DNA of 64,000 bases from JAMZMI01 sp047632435 (GTDB taxonomy: Bacteria; Bacteroidota; Bacteroidia; Cytophagales; Cyclobacteriaceae): positions 1-64,000 of the forward strand of contig JBLICU010000006.1 in NCBI GenBank assembly GCA_047632435.1, in the 5' to 3' direction. Positions 29,215 through 38,715 of the stretch are shown here, in pieces; position 1 is the first letter of the stretch; the number at the start of each line of letters is the position of its first letter. Both the position numbers and the translations under genes were made by a program. Below the pieces are notes generated by a model. The model did no database searches. It saw nothing but the letters and a program-made list of their open reading frames with translations, and had not been told where the DNA came from.

Positions 29215-30240
29215 ATGCTACTAGGAGGTAGTATTTTGATCAATGCCTGTCAGGAGCAGGAGAGCGCACAACCTCAGCTGGAGGAGGTGAAGTATGAAAT
29301 GTATGATGATGAATTTGTGACTGTGGTGCTTGATCCAAACTATATGAGCGTTTCTCACCATTTCCAATCGATTGAGGAGTATGATAATTATCTCAATTTA
29401 ATGGAGGAGAGTGGAGTGAAGGTTATAGTAAATAAAACCAAATACCAAGATCTAATACATTATTTTGATCCATTTGAAATTTCTGTCATGGACGAAGAAA
29501 ACCAAGTGTCTATTGGTGATGTAATCTACAAAGCCACCAGTGAAGCTACTTATAAGCGTGAAATTGATAAGGACGCTTGGGAATTAGACATTTTCTATGG
29601 ATTGGACGGTAAGGCTGATTTAAAAGAAACCGAGCTTATTTATAAGAATATAGCAAATTTGGATGCGCTACAGGACTATCAATTTAAAAGTCCGGCATCC
29701 AGAAAAATCTATATTGGTATTCTCGAGGATGTAAAAACGAATGGTCGAATCTTAAACACCAAAACGACTGATTATTACGATTGGAAGACATCACCAACGG
29801 GGGCTAAGTACTTGGTTCAAGCCCGAGATGAATATGCAGGAGACGTTAAGTATTTCTTAGTGAGATGGAATTGTTGGCATGAAACCTTTCATGAAGGTCT
29901 ATATGATAGAGCAAAGGGAGGTACGATTACGGAATGGCAGGCTACTGACATGTATAGCAATCACTGCATTACTAGTGGATGCTATACGGCAATCCCTTCG
30001 GGAACAAAATTTGGAACACATCATCTTAATAATATAACCGACACGTCTGTTCCAAGTGTTAAGGTGGAAGTCCTGACATGCAAAGGGACGCGAACTGCTG
30101 TTGCGAGTGATTGGAGTGTAGCCTCCGATAGAATTAGAAGATGTTCAAATGGTTGGGCTCACAGCTATCATTATTCCAATGTTAGAGAGAACGATTCGAA
30201 CATCTCAACCTCACAAATGAACGGGTTCTATATTGATTAA
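29215..30240 (+). CDS. Cys-rich lipoprotein with HExxH motif; original start lost to a stop codon
   Basis: From ATG 29215 the protein (341 residues) begins 'MLLGGSILINAC', a lipobox with no basic N-region. An ATG at 29164 in the same frame encodes 'MYSKIKKTV', then TAA (29191-29193), then 'TSQFYVY' and the ATG at 29215. Ignoring the stop gives a textbook lipoprotein signal peptide, so a C-to-T or similar change has probably broken the gene, or translation restarts at 29215. The body has no family I recognise. 'HETFHEG' (residues 222-228) fits the HExxH zinc-protease motif, in a Cys-rich C-terminal half (Cys220, 251, 256), but no third ligand is clear. It heads an operon of envelope proteins. 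Confidence 0.7.
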   Translation: MLLGGSILINACQEQESAQPQLEEVKYEMYDDEFVTVVLDPNYMSVSHHFQSIEEYDNYLNLMEESGVKVIVNKTKYQDLIHYFDPFEISVMDEENQVSIGDVIYKATSEATYKREIDKDAWELDIFYGLDGKADLKETELIYKNIANLDALQDYQFKSPASRKIYIGILEDVKTNGRILNTKTTDYYDWKTSPTGAKYLVQARDEYAGDVKYFLVRWNCWHETFHEGLYDRAKGGTITEWQATDMYSNHCITSGCYTAIPSGTKFGTHHLNNITDTSVPSVKVEVLTCKGTRTAVASDWSVASDRIRRCSNGWAHSYHYSNVRENDSNISTSQMNGFYID

Positions 30241-30246
30241 TTATTA

Positions 30247-30278
30247 AACTCTTGGTAGGAACCATCCTGCCAAGAGTT
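30247..30278 (+). terminator. Strong stem-loop just after the Cys-rich lipoprotein gene
   Basis: AACTCTTGG (30247-30255) pairs with CCAAGAGTT (30270-30278), with an inner AGGA/TCCT stem and ACCA loop. There is no T run after it, so it may be an attenuator or an mRNA-stabilising element between genes of the operon rather than a full terminator. Confidence 0.5.
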
Positions 30279-30280
30279 CC

Positions 30281-30748
30281 TTGAACTTATTTCTAAAAGG
30301 GAAGAAAAATGTTAACACAATGACCAAAAAGGGGACAATACTCTTGACACTTATGTGTCTAGCCGCAATTTTCACTTCTTGCAAGGAAGATTACAACCCC
30401 AAATTGAATGATCAGCTTGGTACTCTTGGCTTTGGTTTACACTCTCCTGGTTATACAAGCCCATGGCCTACTTTTCATTTGGGGGATTCTATGCAATTTG
30501 TTTTTAGTTATACTGGTACTAAACGGCTAAAAGCAATAGATGTAAGCATTAGGCGCATTGACCTGAGAATCCAAAATGATCAACTTGGGGAAATTCTGCT
30601 TTTCGAATCTTTTTATCCAGCAACCAGAAATTTTTTGGATACAATTCGATGGAAATTAGATAGTTCATTTGGAATAACTCCTTCAGGCTATATTGAAGAA
30701 GTTCGATTCAACAATCAACAGATATTTAGCTTTTATATATCAGAGTAG
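30281..30748 (+). CDS. Small lipoprotein, function unknown (operon member)
   Basis: 155 residues from the first start; the likelier start is the ATG at 30320, which gives 'MTKKGTILLTLMCLAAIFTSC', a lipoprotein signal with lipidated Cys34 (full numbering). The mature part is a ~120-residue β-rich domain ('DSMQFVFSYTGTKRLKAIDVSIRRID') of unknown family. The next lipoprotein has a similar size and a related 'DSIRLEIMYRGKEPIVYLSIRAFE' core, so the two are probably distant paralogues. It ends 3 bp before that gene. Both lie upstream of the TonB receptor and may be surface accessory subunits. Confidence 0.75.
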   Translation: MNLFLKGKKNVNTMTKKGTILLTLMCLAAIFTSCKEDYNPKLNDQLGTLGFGLHSPGYTSPWPTFHLGDSMQFVFSYTGTKRLKAIDVSIRRIDLRIQNDQLGEILLFESFYPATRNFLDTIRWKLDSSFGITPSGYIEEVRFNNQQIFSFYISE

Positions 30749-30751
30749 AAA

Positions 30752-31210
30752 ATGGAAAAGAAATTAGTAGCTGTTCTGATTATTCTAATATCTTCCCTTG
30801 ATTCCTGCAAAGAAGAGTTTGAAGACAAAGGGTTGGTTTTGATCAATCCAACCTCGAAGGACATTCGAGATTATTCTTTTGCGTTAAGTGACAGTATACG
30901 TCTGGAAATAATGTATAGAGGTAAAGAACCTATTGTTTATCTTTCAATACGTGCCTTTGAAACTGTTGTGATTCCTGAAAATGCAAATGGTGATGGATTA
31001 CCACAATATAACCTTCAAAATCAGTTTTTTTGGACCACTCATTATCACATAATTAGTAATCAACCAGTTACATTATCCTGGCCATTACCAAAAAACTGGA
31101 GAACCAAAGCGAAATATTCGGAACTCGCTCAAATATCACGAACACTTTTGATCCGGGTAGTAACTGAAAACCATATTTTAGATTACAGTTATCCATTACG
31201 TGCAGAATGA
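30752..31210 (+). CDS. Small lipoprotein, function unknown (operon member)
   Basis: 152 residues starting with a short signal and lipobox 'LISSLDSC' (Cys19). The mature domain has the same plan as the preceding lipoprotein ('FALSDSIRLEIMYRGKEPIVYLSIRAFETV'), pointing to an old duplication. The stop overlaps the TonB receptor start (ATGA, 31207-31210), so they are translationally coupled. That coupling suggests the product works with the receptor. No family recognised. Confidence 0.8.
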   Translation: MEKKLVAVLIILISSLDSCKEEFEDKGLVLINPTSKDIRDYSFALSDSIRLEIMYRGKEPIVYLSIRAFETVVIPENANGDGLPQYNLQNQFFWTTHYHIISNQPVTLSWPLPKNWRTKAKYSELAQISRTLLIRVVTENHILDYSYPLRAE

Positions 31211-33714
31211 AATCAAAAATTTTAGCTGTGCTTTTTGCAGTTGCTCCTAGCCTACTATTAGCCCAAACCATCACTGGCCGGGTTATAGAAAACGATCTGT
31301 ATAAAACGCCACTTTTTGGTGCTACTGTGATCATTACCGAGCTGGGGAGAGGTCAGGTCACGGGTCTGTCGGGGCATTTTGAAATAGCGAACGTACCCAC
31401 AGGTAATTACACTCTTAAAGTCACATTTGTTGGCTACAAGGATCAGTTGTTTGAAGTTACCATCCCTACGGATGATCCGCTTGACATTGCCATGGAAGAG
31501 GATGTCACCCAGCTAGAAGGTGTAGAAGTTGCGGCCAAAGCCCTTCCATCTATACAGGCTGAGCAGACCAAACTCAGCACCATCCGGGTGAGTGATTTGC
31601 CTTTGGCAGACATGCCTCGCCTACTCGGTGAGCCTGACCTGATTCGCATGATTCAGAACTTGCCGGGAGTCAAGACAGAATCTGATTTTACTGGTGGATT
31701 CAGCGTACGCGGAGGGCGAAATGACCAAAATCTGATTTTATTGGATGGTGTGCCTGTCTATAATCCCTGGCATTTGTTTGGGCTGTTTAGCGCTTTCAAC
31801 ACGGAGGCAATTGAACGGGTGGAGTTGACAAAGGGCGTTTTTCCTTCGCAATACGGAAGCCGAGTGAGTAGTGTGCTGGATATCGAGCTTCAAAAAGGAG
31901 ACACAAGACTTGGTGCAGGCTACCTGACTATCAGTCCTATCAGCACGACTTTTTCTTATGGCCGTCCACTCAATCAAAAGACTTCTTATCTTTTTGCCAT
32001 CCGTCGCACCTATCTTGATCCTATCTTTTGGGGAATCAACGCTGCGGCGTCTTCACAAAACGCACGCTCCAAAACCAAAACAAGATTTGGCTACAATTTC
32101 ATGGATCTGAATGCCAAAGTGGTGCACACTTTCAAGCCGGGATTAAGTTTGGAAACGGGATTTTTCGCAGGAAATGACGTGCTGGATTTTGGTCAGGAGG
32201 TGATCAAAAAAGAAAGCCCTGAAATACTTGAGGAACGAATCAGGTACGGCTGGACCAACCTGACTGGTTCTGTGAAGCTGATCAGAAAACTTGAAAACTC
32301 AAGATCCACTTCGCACCTTTTTGTAAGCCGGTATTACGCAGATAATATTGCAAAATACAATGAGACTGGAACTTCACAAGATGGACATTCATTTAGTGGA
32401 ATAGATGGATTTGCGCTCACTTCAAACTTGGACAAACAGCGCTTCAGGCAGGATTTTACAGATCTTGGCCTGCAACAGGACTTTAATTTTTACCTCAATG
32501 AAAACATAACGCTAGCTGCGGGTGCTCAGGCATTGACCCATATTTTCCGAGAAGCATCCAGTAATACCGTGGTGCAATGGGGATACCCTTTTGAATTTGG
32601 GTCAGGCTCAAGCCAGTCTTTCACAGAAATCCCTGAAAGTCAACTTGTTTACAACTATGCCAAAGGCGATACCCTCGTGACCAAAGCCGTTGAAGCGAGT
32701 GCGTATCTAAATGCCTCCATCAGTTATGGAAAGCTCTCTTTCTATCCCGGTTTGCGGTTGCATCATTACACCAAAGGAAGCTATACCTATCTTTTGCCCA
32801 GGGTCAATGTTGCCTATCAGATCAATGACCATTGGTACGTTTCTGCGGGTTATGGTCACTTCACCCAATATTTACAGACGGTAGGATTCGACCTGCTCAG
32901 ACTTCCGGCAGAGCGTTGGTTTTGGGCAGGCACTCAGGGGAGGAAACCTGTTTTCACAAAAACATACACCGCAGGACTGGGATATGACCATGACAAACTA
33001 GGGAAATTCACCATTGAGGGGTATTATAAAACCTTTGACAACCTGCTCAATTTCACGGACAAAAGGCAAGCAGAAGCTTTGGAATCAGAGCTGATTCCAC
33101 TGTTTGGATCTGAGACGGTGAGTGGATCAGGAGAAGCTTACGGTGGGGAGTTTCTTTGGCAGAAAACTACAGGTGACATTCGTGGCTGGTTAGGTTATAC
33201 GCTTTCATGGGTTTGGAATGAATTTGACGAACTCAACAATGGGGAACGATTTCCATCCCGTACAGACAAACGTCACGATATTCAGACATTCTGGACATAC
33301 GATTTTGCTACCAACTGGAGCATTGGCTTGCTTTTTAACTATAAAACCGGTCAGCCACTTACGCTAAACACAAGCACTTATTTGTACAACAGTGATCCAC
33401 TTGATATTGGAGACTCTGCTGGAGAAAGTGAAGTCATCCCTGGGATGAATAATTTCCGGTTGCCGGCTTATCACAGGTTGGATATGAGCCTGACTTGGAA
33501 AAACCGAAAAACCTTCAAACACAGAAGCGAACTTTCGCTTAATGTAGTCAATGTCTACAACCGACTCAATGTGCTCACTGCTACAAATGGGACCAGTGCG
33601 CAAGTCCTGCCGAATGGCAAAGTGCGAATAGATGCAAGTAATAAATACTCAGGTCAAATGCCCATCATACCCATGTTGAGTTTAAGAATCGCTTTAGGAG
33701 GTGACGCGAAATGA
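31207..33714 (+). CDS. TonB-dependent receptor with carboxypeptidase-regulatory-like N-domain
   Basis: 835 residues: signal peptide ('MKSKILAVLFAVAPSLLLAQ'), a carboxypeptidase-D-like regulatory domain ('ITGRVIENDLYKTPLFGATV', ~20-105), a plug ('FSVRGGRNDQNLILLDGVPV', ~160) and a β-barrel ending 'PMLSLRIALGG'. It is not a SusC: it lacks the 'KDASAAAIYG' motif and is shorter. Receptors of this type are typically paired with a DUF4249 lipoprotein, as here (next gene, overlapping by 4 bp). Ligand unknown. The gene is intact although the genes on both ends of its operon are damaged. Confidence 0.92.
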   Translation: MKSKILAVLFAVAPSLLLAQTITGRVIENDLYKTPLFGATVIITELGRGQVTGLSGHFEIANVPTGNYTLKVTFVGYKDQLFEVTIPTDDPLDIAMEEDVTQLEGVEVAAKALPSIQAEQTKLSTIRVSDLPLADMPRLLGEPDLIRMIQNLPGVKTESDFTGGFSVRGGRNDQNLILLDGVPVYNPWHLFGLFSAFNTEAIERVELTKGVFPSQYGSRVSSVLDIELQKGDTRLGAGYLTISPISTTFSYGRPLNQKTSYLFAIRRTYLDPIFWGINAAASSQNARSKTKTRFGYNFMDLNAKVVHTFKPGLSLETGFFAGNDVLDFGQEVIKKESPEILEERIRYGWTNLTGSVKLIRKLENSRSTSHLFVSRYYADNIAKYNETGTSQDGHSFSGIDGFALTSNLDKQRFRQDFTDLGLQQDFNFYLNENITLAAGAQALTHIFREASSNTVVQWGYPFEFGSGSSQSFTEIPESQLVYNYAKGDTLVTKAVEASAYLNASISYGKLSFYPGLRLHHYTKGSYTYLLPRVNVAYQINDHWYVSAGYGHFTQYLQTVGFDLLRLPAERWFWAGTQGRKPVFTKTYTAGLGYDHDKLGKFTIEGYYKTFDNLLNFTDKRQAEALESELIPLFGSETVSGSGEAYGGEFLWQKTTGDIRGWLGYTLSWVWNEFDELNNGERFPSRTDKRHDIQTFWTYDFATNWSIGLLFNYKTGQPLTLNTSTYLYNSDPLDIGDSAGESEVIPGMNNFRLPAYHRLDMSLTWKNRKTFKHRSELSLNVVNVYNRLNVLTATNGTSAQVLPNGKVRIDASNKYSGQMPIIPMLSLRIALGGDAK

Positions 33715-34575
33715 GAAAAATAATAGCCATACTTGCCATTTTGGGAGGTGTTTCTTGTACTGAAACGCTGGATATTGACATAAAATACGAACCTGTTGAT
33801 CGAGATCAAGCAATCTTTTAATGCGAAGGGAAGTCGGATATATGAAGTCCCATTAACAGATTTTCTGATCAAAGGCGCTGAAGTTAATTTGCTTTGGAAT
33901 GGGAAAACGATTCCAGTATTGGAAGAATCACAAGGCAAATACAGGGGTCAATCCGGAGACACAGTTCGGATGGGAGATATTTTCACGATCACGATAAGCC
34001 ATCAGGGCAGAACAGTCACATCACGAGCTGAGGTACCTCAATTTGATATTGACGGTATAAGCTTTAGTGCCAATTCCGCTACACCATTTTACATGGAGGA
34101 AGCTTACACACAGGACAGCATTCCTGATACAATACAAGTATGGACGGGAAGACCATTTCTTGAAGCGGTCATTCCATTTGTACCTGACTTTATGGCTTTC
34201 ATCTGGTATTCTTTGGATGCTGATGTATTTGAAGAGAGCTATCAGGCTCGTTTCCTTGGTGGCAGCCGCGACTTTCAAAGGTTCGGTTCCTTTTACCTAG
34301 GAGAAAATTTCACTGGGTTTGATTCACTTTCTTTTTATGATAAACAGTTTGCCTATTTTTTAGATGAAGAAAAACCCACGGATCAAATGGCAATACTTCG
34401 TATCGGGTACAAACTAGTCATCCCAGAGCCGATTTATGCAGAATATCATACTACCTATTCGAGTGTGATAGTCCCTATCACCATCACAAATGTAATTGGT
34501 GGTGTAGGATTATTTATGGGTGCTATCAGATACGAAGGTGAGTCACAGATTACTGTTGGAGTAGAAATGGAATAG
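33711..34575 (+). pseudogene. DUF4249 lipoprotein split by a frameshift
   Basis: The ATG at 33711 overlaps the receptor stop and encodes a lipoprotein signal ('MRKIIAILAILGGVSC'), then 'TETLDIDIKYEPV', and runs into a stop at 33819. The rest of a DUF4249 domain ('LIEIKQSFNAKG', 'IKGAEVNLLWNGK', 'GKYRGQSGDTVRMGD', to 34575) is open in another frame from about 33796. One missing base near 33795 explains this: 'EPV' would join directly to 'LIEIKQ'. DUF4249 proteins are surface lipoproteins paired with TonB receptors of the type encoded just upstream. A sequencing error is possible; the second fragment alone would have no export signal. Confidence 0.75.
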
Positions 34576-34651
34576 AATCAAAAAAGGAATCGTCTATCAA
34601 TGTCTATAATTTGTTAATTTCGAACCACGACACACATCGATAGATACCAAC

Positions 34652-36025
34652 TTGCTCCGATTCTTTAGAAAAAACGACCCATACAAGCTCGTAGTTGTAT
34701 TCCTTATTTTGATCATCATCCGCGTTTTTTGGGTCATTTTCGGGTTGCCTATGTCCGTGGTGGAATTGAAGATGCTTTTGCTAGGCGAACGACTGGGCAA
34801 TGGCTTTGTGATGTATAGCGAAACATACGACTATACCGGCCCATTAGCAGCCATGGTGTACAAATGGCTGGATTTCATTTTTGGCTCATCCAGATGGGTG
34901 CACATGATCGTCTCCACATTTCTGATCATCCTTCAGGCAGGCATACTCAACAGTATTTTACTCAAAAACAAAGCATACGAAGAGAATAACTATATCCCTG
35001 CTTTTTTATACGCCATTCTGATGTCGTCAACCATGGATTTTTTCGCCTTGTCGCCACAGTTGATGAGCCTGACCTTCGTGATTTTATCCTTGAATCAAAT
35101 CTTTCGCCGAATCGATAATGTGGTAACCGATGAGCTTTTTTTGTTTGCGGGTATTTATACGGGATTGGCTACATTCTGCTATTTGCCTGCAGTGATATAT
35201 TTTATCACATTTCTCCTGTCATTTATCATCTTTAGTACTGCTGCCTTGCGGCGATTGATCATTTTCATATACGGATTCAGCATGGTATTCCTGGTTATTG
35301 GAGCCTACTATTTTTGGTACGATTCATTGGATGATATGATCAGTATTTTCATCGTTGGTGGCTTCCTGAAACCAAAAAACTTTTTTGTAGAATATGCCGA
35401 ACTGTTTCAAATCTCCTATGTGATCCTGGGAGTATTATTCATCAGTCTGACGGTTTTTGTGACAGCCAGATTTACCAACTTCCAGCAAAACATGATGCGT
35501 GTGATGTTTTTATTCATCATCGCGGGAGTTGTTGCGGTGATTATTTCCCCTGAATTAAGCCCTGCAGCATTGCAGTTTATCGTTCCACCTTTGGCATTTT
35601 TCCTCACACACTACTTTCTAACTCTGAAAAGGAAAATACTACGTCGATTGATGCCAACATTGGTTGTATTGGCGCTGCTCCTGTACCCTTGGTTTTTGAG
35701 AAATCAGTTTGAAGATTTCTTAATCGGTGAGGACAGAAGCCTGATCAAGGATAAGAAAGTGATGCTTTTGGGTAATGACCTTATGGTCTATTTGGGCAAT
35801 GAAATCGCGTCCCCGTTTATAGATGAATATTCAAGCAAAGAAAAATTAAAGGGCCTGGACTATTTTCAACAGGCCTCTGCGCTTTATGAAGTGATATTAA
35901 AATCTAACCCCGATGTGATCATTGATGATTGGAATCGGGTGCCTGATATTTTCAACAGATTTCCAAAAATACAGCACCAATACAAAAAAGGGACTTACGG
36001 ATATTATTGGAAAATCAACAACTGA
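34652..36025 (+). CDS. Polytopic membrane protein, function unknown
   Basis: 457 residues from a TTG start (34652), which gives a natural beginning 'MLRFFRKNDPYKLVVVFLILIIIRVFWVIF'. About ten to eleven membrane helices fill residues 10-345, followed by a soluble C-terminal domain of ~100 residues ('KDKKVMLLGNDLMVYLGNEIASPFIDEYS'). The layout recalls GT-C-type glycosyltransferases and Bacteroidota DUF6427-type proteins, and the C-terminus resembles the soluble part of such enzymes, but I cannot name a family. Its 3' end overlaps the convergent rpiB gene by 11 bp. Confidence 0.75.
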   Translation: MLRFFRKNDPYKLVVVFLILIIIRVFWVIFGLPMSVVELKMLLLGERLGNGFVMYSETYDYTGPLAAMVYKWLDFIFGSSRWVHMIVSTFLIILQAGILNSILLKNKAYEENNYIPAFLYAILMSSTMDFFALSPQLMSLTFVILSLNQIFRRIDNVVTDELFLFAGIYTGLATFCYLPAVIYFITFLLSFIIFSTAALRRLIIFIYGFSMVFLVIGAYYFWYDSLDDMISIFIVGGFLKPKNFFVEYAELFQISYVILGVLFISLTVFVTARFTNFQQNMMRVMFLFIIAGVVAVIISPELSPAALQFIVPPLAFFLTHYFLTLKRKILRRLMPTLVVLALLLYPWFLRNQFEDFLIGEDRSLIKDKKVMLLGNDLMVYLGNEIASPFIDEYSSKEKLKGLDYFQQASALYEVILKSNPDVIIDDWNRVPDIFNRFPKIQHQYKKGTYGYYWKINN

Positions 36026-36449
36026 TTTTATCCACCCTGCGCTGGTGTCTCCCTCCCTCAAATGCTGTTGTCAGAAAAGTTTCCATCATGCTTTCTGCCA
36101 GCTCATAAGCCACAAATCTGGCCGCAAAACAAATCACATTTGCGTTGTTGTGTTCGCGTGTTACCCTGGCCAGGTCACGGTCCCAGCAAAGTGCCGCACG
36201 AATGCCCTGATGTTTGTTGGCTGTAATAGTCACACCTTGTCCTGAACCACAAATCAATACGCCAAAATCGAATTCACCATTTTCTATGGCAGTACATGCG
36301 GGGTGCACAAAATCTGGATAATCCGCCGAATCTGCAGAGAAAGGGCCAAAATCTTTGACTTCATAGCCATGCGCCTTCAGCCATTCAACTAGTTTCTCTT
36401 TGTAAAAATATCCGGCGTGATCGCCTCCTATTGCTATTCTCTTACTCAT
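36015..36449 (-). CDS. rpiB: Ribose-5-phosphate isomerase B (RpiB/LacA family)
   Basis: 144 residues. 'IAIGGDHAGYFYKEKL' (His11) and 'GVLICGSGQGVTITANKHQGIRAALC' (Cys67, the catalytic base position in RpiB) are both present. It interconverts ribose 5-phosphate and ribulose 5-phosphate in the non-oxidative pentose phosphate pathway. The start overlaps the tatC stop by 8 bp, so glyA-tatC-rpiB is one operon. Confidence 0.93.
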   Translation of the reverse strand: MSKRIAIGGDHAGYFYKEKLVEWLKAHGYEVKDFGPFSADSADYPDFVHPACTAIENGEFDFGVLICGSGQGVTITANKHQGIRAALCWDRDLARVTREHNNANVICFAARFVAYELAESMMETFLTTAFEGGRHQRRVDKISC

Positions 36450-37281
36450 CTTTTAATACCATTTGTGATGATTTTAATTCATTTTTTGCCACTCTTTTTG
36501 CAATCAATATACCTATTTGATACAATCCAACTAAAGGTAAAGCCACCAATACCTGACTGAATGGATCGGGTGGAGTCAGCATGGCACCCAAAATCAAAAT
36601 TGCGACAATGGCATGTCTACGAAAACGGATCATCAGCCCTGCGGAAATCAACCCTGCCTTTGTTAAAAAATAGGTAACAATCGGTAATTGAAATAAAATC
36701 CCGCAGGCCACCACAAGTGTAGTTACGGTGGTGACATAGGACACAATATCAAACTCGTTCAAAATAGATGGGTCTATTTGGTAGTTTGACAGAAAATTAA
36801 TGGAGAGTGGGGTCACAATGAAGTATCCGAACAATACTCCAGTGATAAATAGAAAACTCACATAAAAACTTGCTCCTCTGGCTGCATTTCGTTCTTTTGG
36901 ATATAATCCAGGTTTTATGAAACGCCAGATTTCCCAAAACGCATAAGGGAATGCCAATACCAAACCGACCACAAATGACGCTGTGATGTGCATGGTAAAT
37001 TGACCTGTCATCTGTCGACTTTGGATGATGAATGGTAGCTGTTCTATGCACAAGGATGGTGAACCTATCCAATTTGCAAACTGACAAAGCACGCCGTAAG
37101 TCCAAAAATCAGGCCTTGATGGACCCAAAATGATGGTATGAAAAAGAAGGTCTTTGGCAATGAAAGCCGTAATTGCAAATACGACAATCGCTATAAAAGC
37201 TCTGATTATGTGCCATCGGAGTTGCTCCAGATGGTCCAAAAAGGTCATGTCGCCTTCTTCCTCAATTTGATCTAATGGCAT
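36442..37281 (-). CDS. tatC: Twin-arginine translocase subunit TatC
   Basis: 279 residues with six membrane helices. The N-terminal 'MTFLDHLEQLRWHIIRAFIAI' is the TatC signature, and 'FPYAFWEIWRFIKPGLYPKERNAARG' is the conserved first cytoplasmic-loop region. TatC recognises twin-arginine signal peptides and, with TatA, exports folded proteins. No tatA/B gene is adjacent. The gap to glyA is 8 bp. Confidence 0.95.
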   Translation of the reverse strand: MPLDQIEEEGDMTFLDHLEQLRWHIIRAFIAIVVFAITAFIAKDLLFHTIILGPSRPDFWTYGVLCQFANWIGSPSLCIEQLPFIIQSRQMTGQFTMHITASFVVGLVLAFPYAFWEIWRFIKPGLYPKERNAARGASFYVSFLFITGVLFGYFIVTPLSINFLSNYQIDPSILNEFDIVSYVTTVTTLVVACGILFQLPIVTYFLTKAGLISAGLMIRFRRHAIVAILILGAMLTPPDPFSQVLVALPLVGLYQIGILIAKRVAKNELKSSQMVLKDE

Positions 37282-37289
37282 ACTTTATT

Positions 37290-38561
37290 TTATTGGTACA
37301 AAGGGAACTCCTTCATCCAATTGTTTACCTCGGTTTTGACAGCAGCTATTTTAGCTTCGTCTGTATGATTGGTGAGTACTGCATCCATGAACTCCACGAT
37401 TTTTTCCATGTCTGCTTCTTTCATTCCTCGGGTCGTTACGGCTGAAGTACCAACTCTAATTCCCGAAGTGATAAAAGGAGATTGTGTATCGAAAGGTACC
37501 ATGTTTTTATTCACAGTGATGTCGGCAAGAATCAACGCATTTTCTGCCTCCTTCCCGTTCAGTCCTTTGGACCTGAGGTCAAGTAACATCAGATGGTTGT
37601 CTGTTCCTCCTGAGATGAGTTTGTATCCTTTTTCGATAAAAGCTTGGGCCATTACTTTGGCATTTTTCTGAACCTGAAGTGTATAAGTCATGTAGTCATC
37701 AGACAAAGCCTCTCCAAAAGCGATCGCTTTTGCTGCAATCACGTGCTCTAACGGTCCACCTTGCATGCCTGGAAATACTCCAGAATCCAAAATAGAACTC
37801 ATTTTCCGAACGGTTCCTTTTGCTGTCGTGATTCCAAATGGATTGTCATGATCTTCACGAACCATGATCAAGCCACCTCTCGGTCCTCGGAGTGTTTTAT
37901 GAGTGGTAGTGGTCACAATATGGCAATGATCCAAAGGATCATTTAATAATCCTCGTGCGATCAGACCCGCAGGATGTGATATATCAGCGAGCAACACGGC
38001 ACCTACTTCGTCAGCAATGGCTCTGAATCTTTCATATTCCCAATCTCTCGAATAAGCAGAAGCTCCGCAGATGATCATTTTTGGTTTTACCTGAAGCGCC
38101 TTTTCTTCAACTTTATCCATGTCGATCAGTCCGGATTCTTCTTCTACACCATAGAAATTGGCGTCAAAATATTTTCCGGAAAAGTTGACAGGTGAACCAT
38201 GTGACAAGTGGCCTCCATGCGACAAATCAAATCCTAAAATGGTATCACCCGGGTGGAGACATGCGAGAAAAACAGCTGCATTGGCTTGTGCGCCTGAGTG
38301 TGGCTGTACGTTTGCCCAATTGGCGCCAAACAATTCTTTGACACGTTCGATTGCCAATGTTTCTACCTGATCCACCACTTCGCAACCACCATAATATCTT
38401 TTTCCAGGAAGTCCTTCAGCATATTTGTTGGTCAGCACACTGCCCTGAGCCTCCATTACTTGCGGAGAAGTGAAATTCTCAGAGGCAATCAACTCAATTC
38501 CTTCAATTTGTCTTTTTTTCTCTAGCTCAATTAGCTGGAAAACCTGATTGTCTCTAGTCAT
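37290..38561 (-). CDS. glyA: Serine hydroxymethyltransferase
   Basis: 423 residues, full length. The PLP lysine lies in 'TTTTHKTLRGPRGG' (~residue 222); 'LSHGGHLSHGSPVNFSGK' and 'YGGCEVVDQVETLA' are further family motifs. It converts serine and tetrahydrofolate into glycine and 5,10-methylene-tetrahydrofolate, supplying one-carbon units. First gene of the operon with tatC and rpiB. A well-matched Bacteroidota promoter lies 57-88 bp upstream. Confidence 0.97.
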   Translation of the reverse strand: MTRDNQVFQLIELEKKRQIEGIELIASENFTSPQVMEAQGSVLTNKYAEGLPGKRYYGGCEVVDQVETLAIERVKELFGANWANVQPHSGAQANAAVFLACLHPGDTILGFDLSHGGHLSHGSPVNFSGKYFDANFYGVEEESGLIDMDKVEEKALQVKPKMIICGASAYSRDWEYERFRAIADEVGAVLLADISHPAGLIARGLLNDPLDHCHIVTTTTHKTLRGPRGGLIMVREDHDNPFGITTAKGTVRKMSSILDSGVFPGMQGGPLEHVIAAKAIAFGEALSDDYMTYTLQVQKNAKVMAQAFIEKGYKLISGGTDNHLMLLDLRSKGLNGKEAENALILADITVNKNMVPFDTQSPFITSGIRVGTSAVTTRGMKEADMEKIVEFMDAVLTNHTDEAKIAAVKTEVNNWMKEFPLYQ

Positions 38562-38617
38562 TGTTCCTTGTTTTGCCCGCCGCAGTAATTAGAACGGGGA
38601 GTGGTTTTAGAATGTGG

Positions 38618-38649
38618 CAAAATTAGTTGGTTGGGATCACTTTAACAAT
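38618..38649 (-). promoter_or_regulatory. Promoter of the glyA-tatC-rpiB operon
   Basis: On the minus strand ATTG (complement of 38646-38649), a 20-bp spacer and TAATTTTG (complement of 38618-38625) match the Bacteroidota promoter TTTG-N19-21-TAnnTTTG, with a perfect -7 element and one mismatch at -33. Confidence 0.5.
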
Positions 38650-38715
38650 CAGATTTTCCACAGTGATTCGATTGACCTAATTTTAAGCTTATCTTTAGAT
38701 TTTTATTGAAATGTA

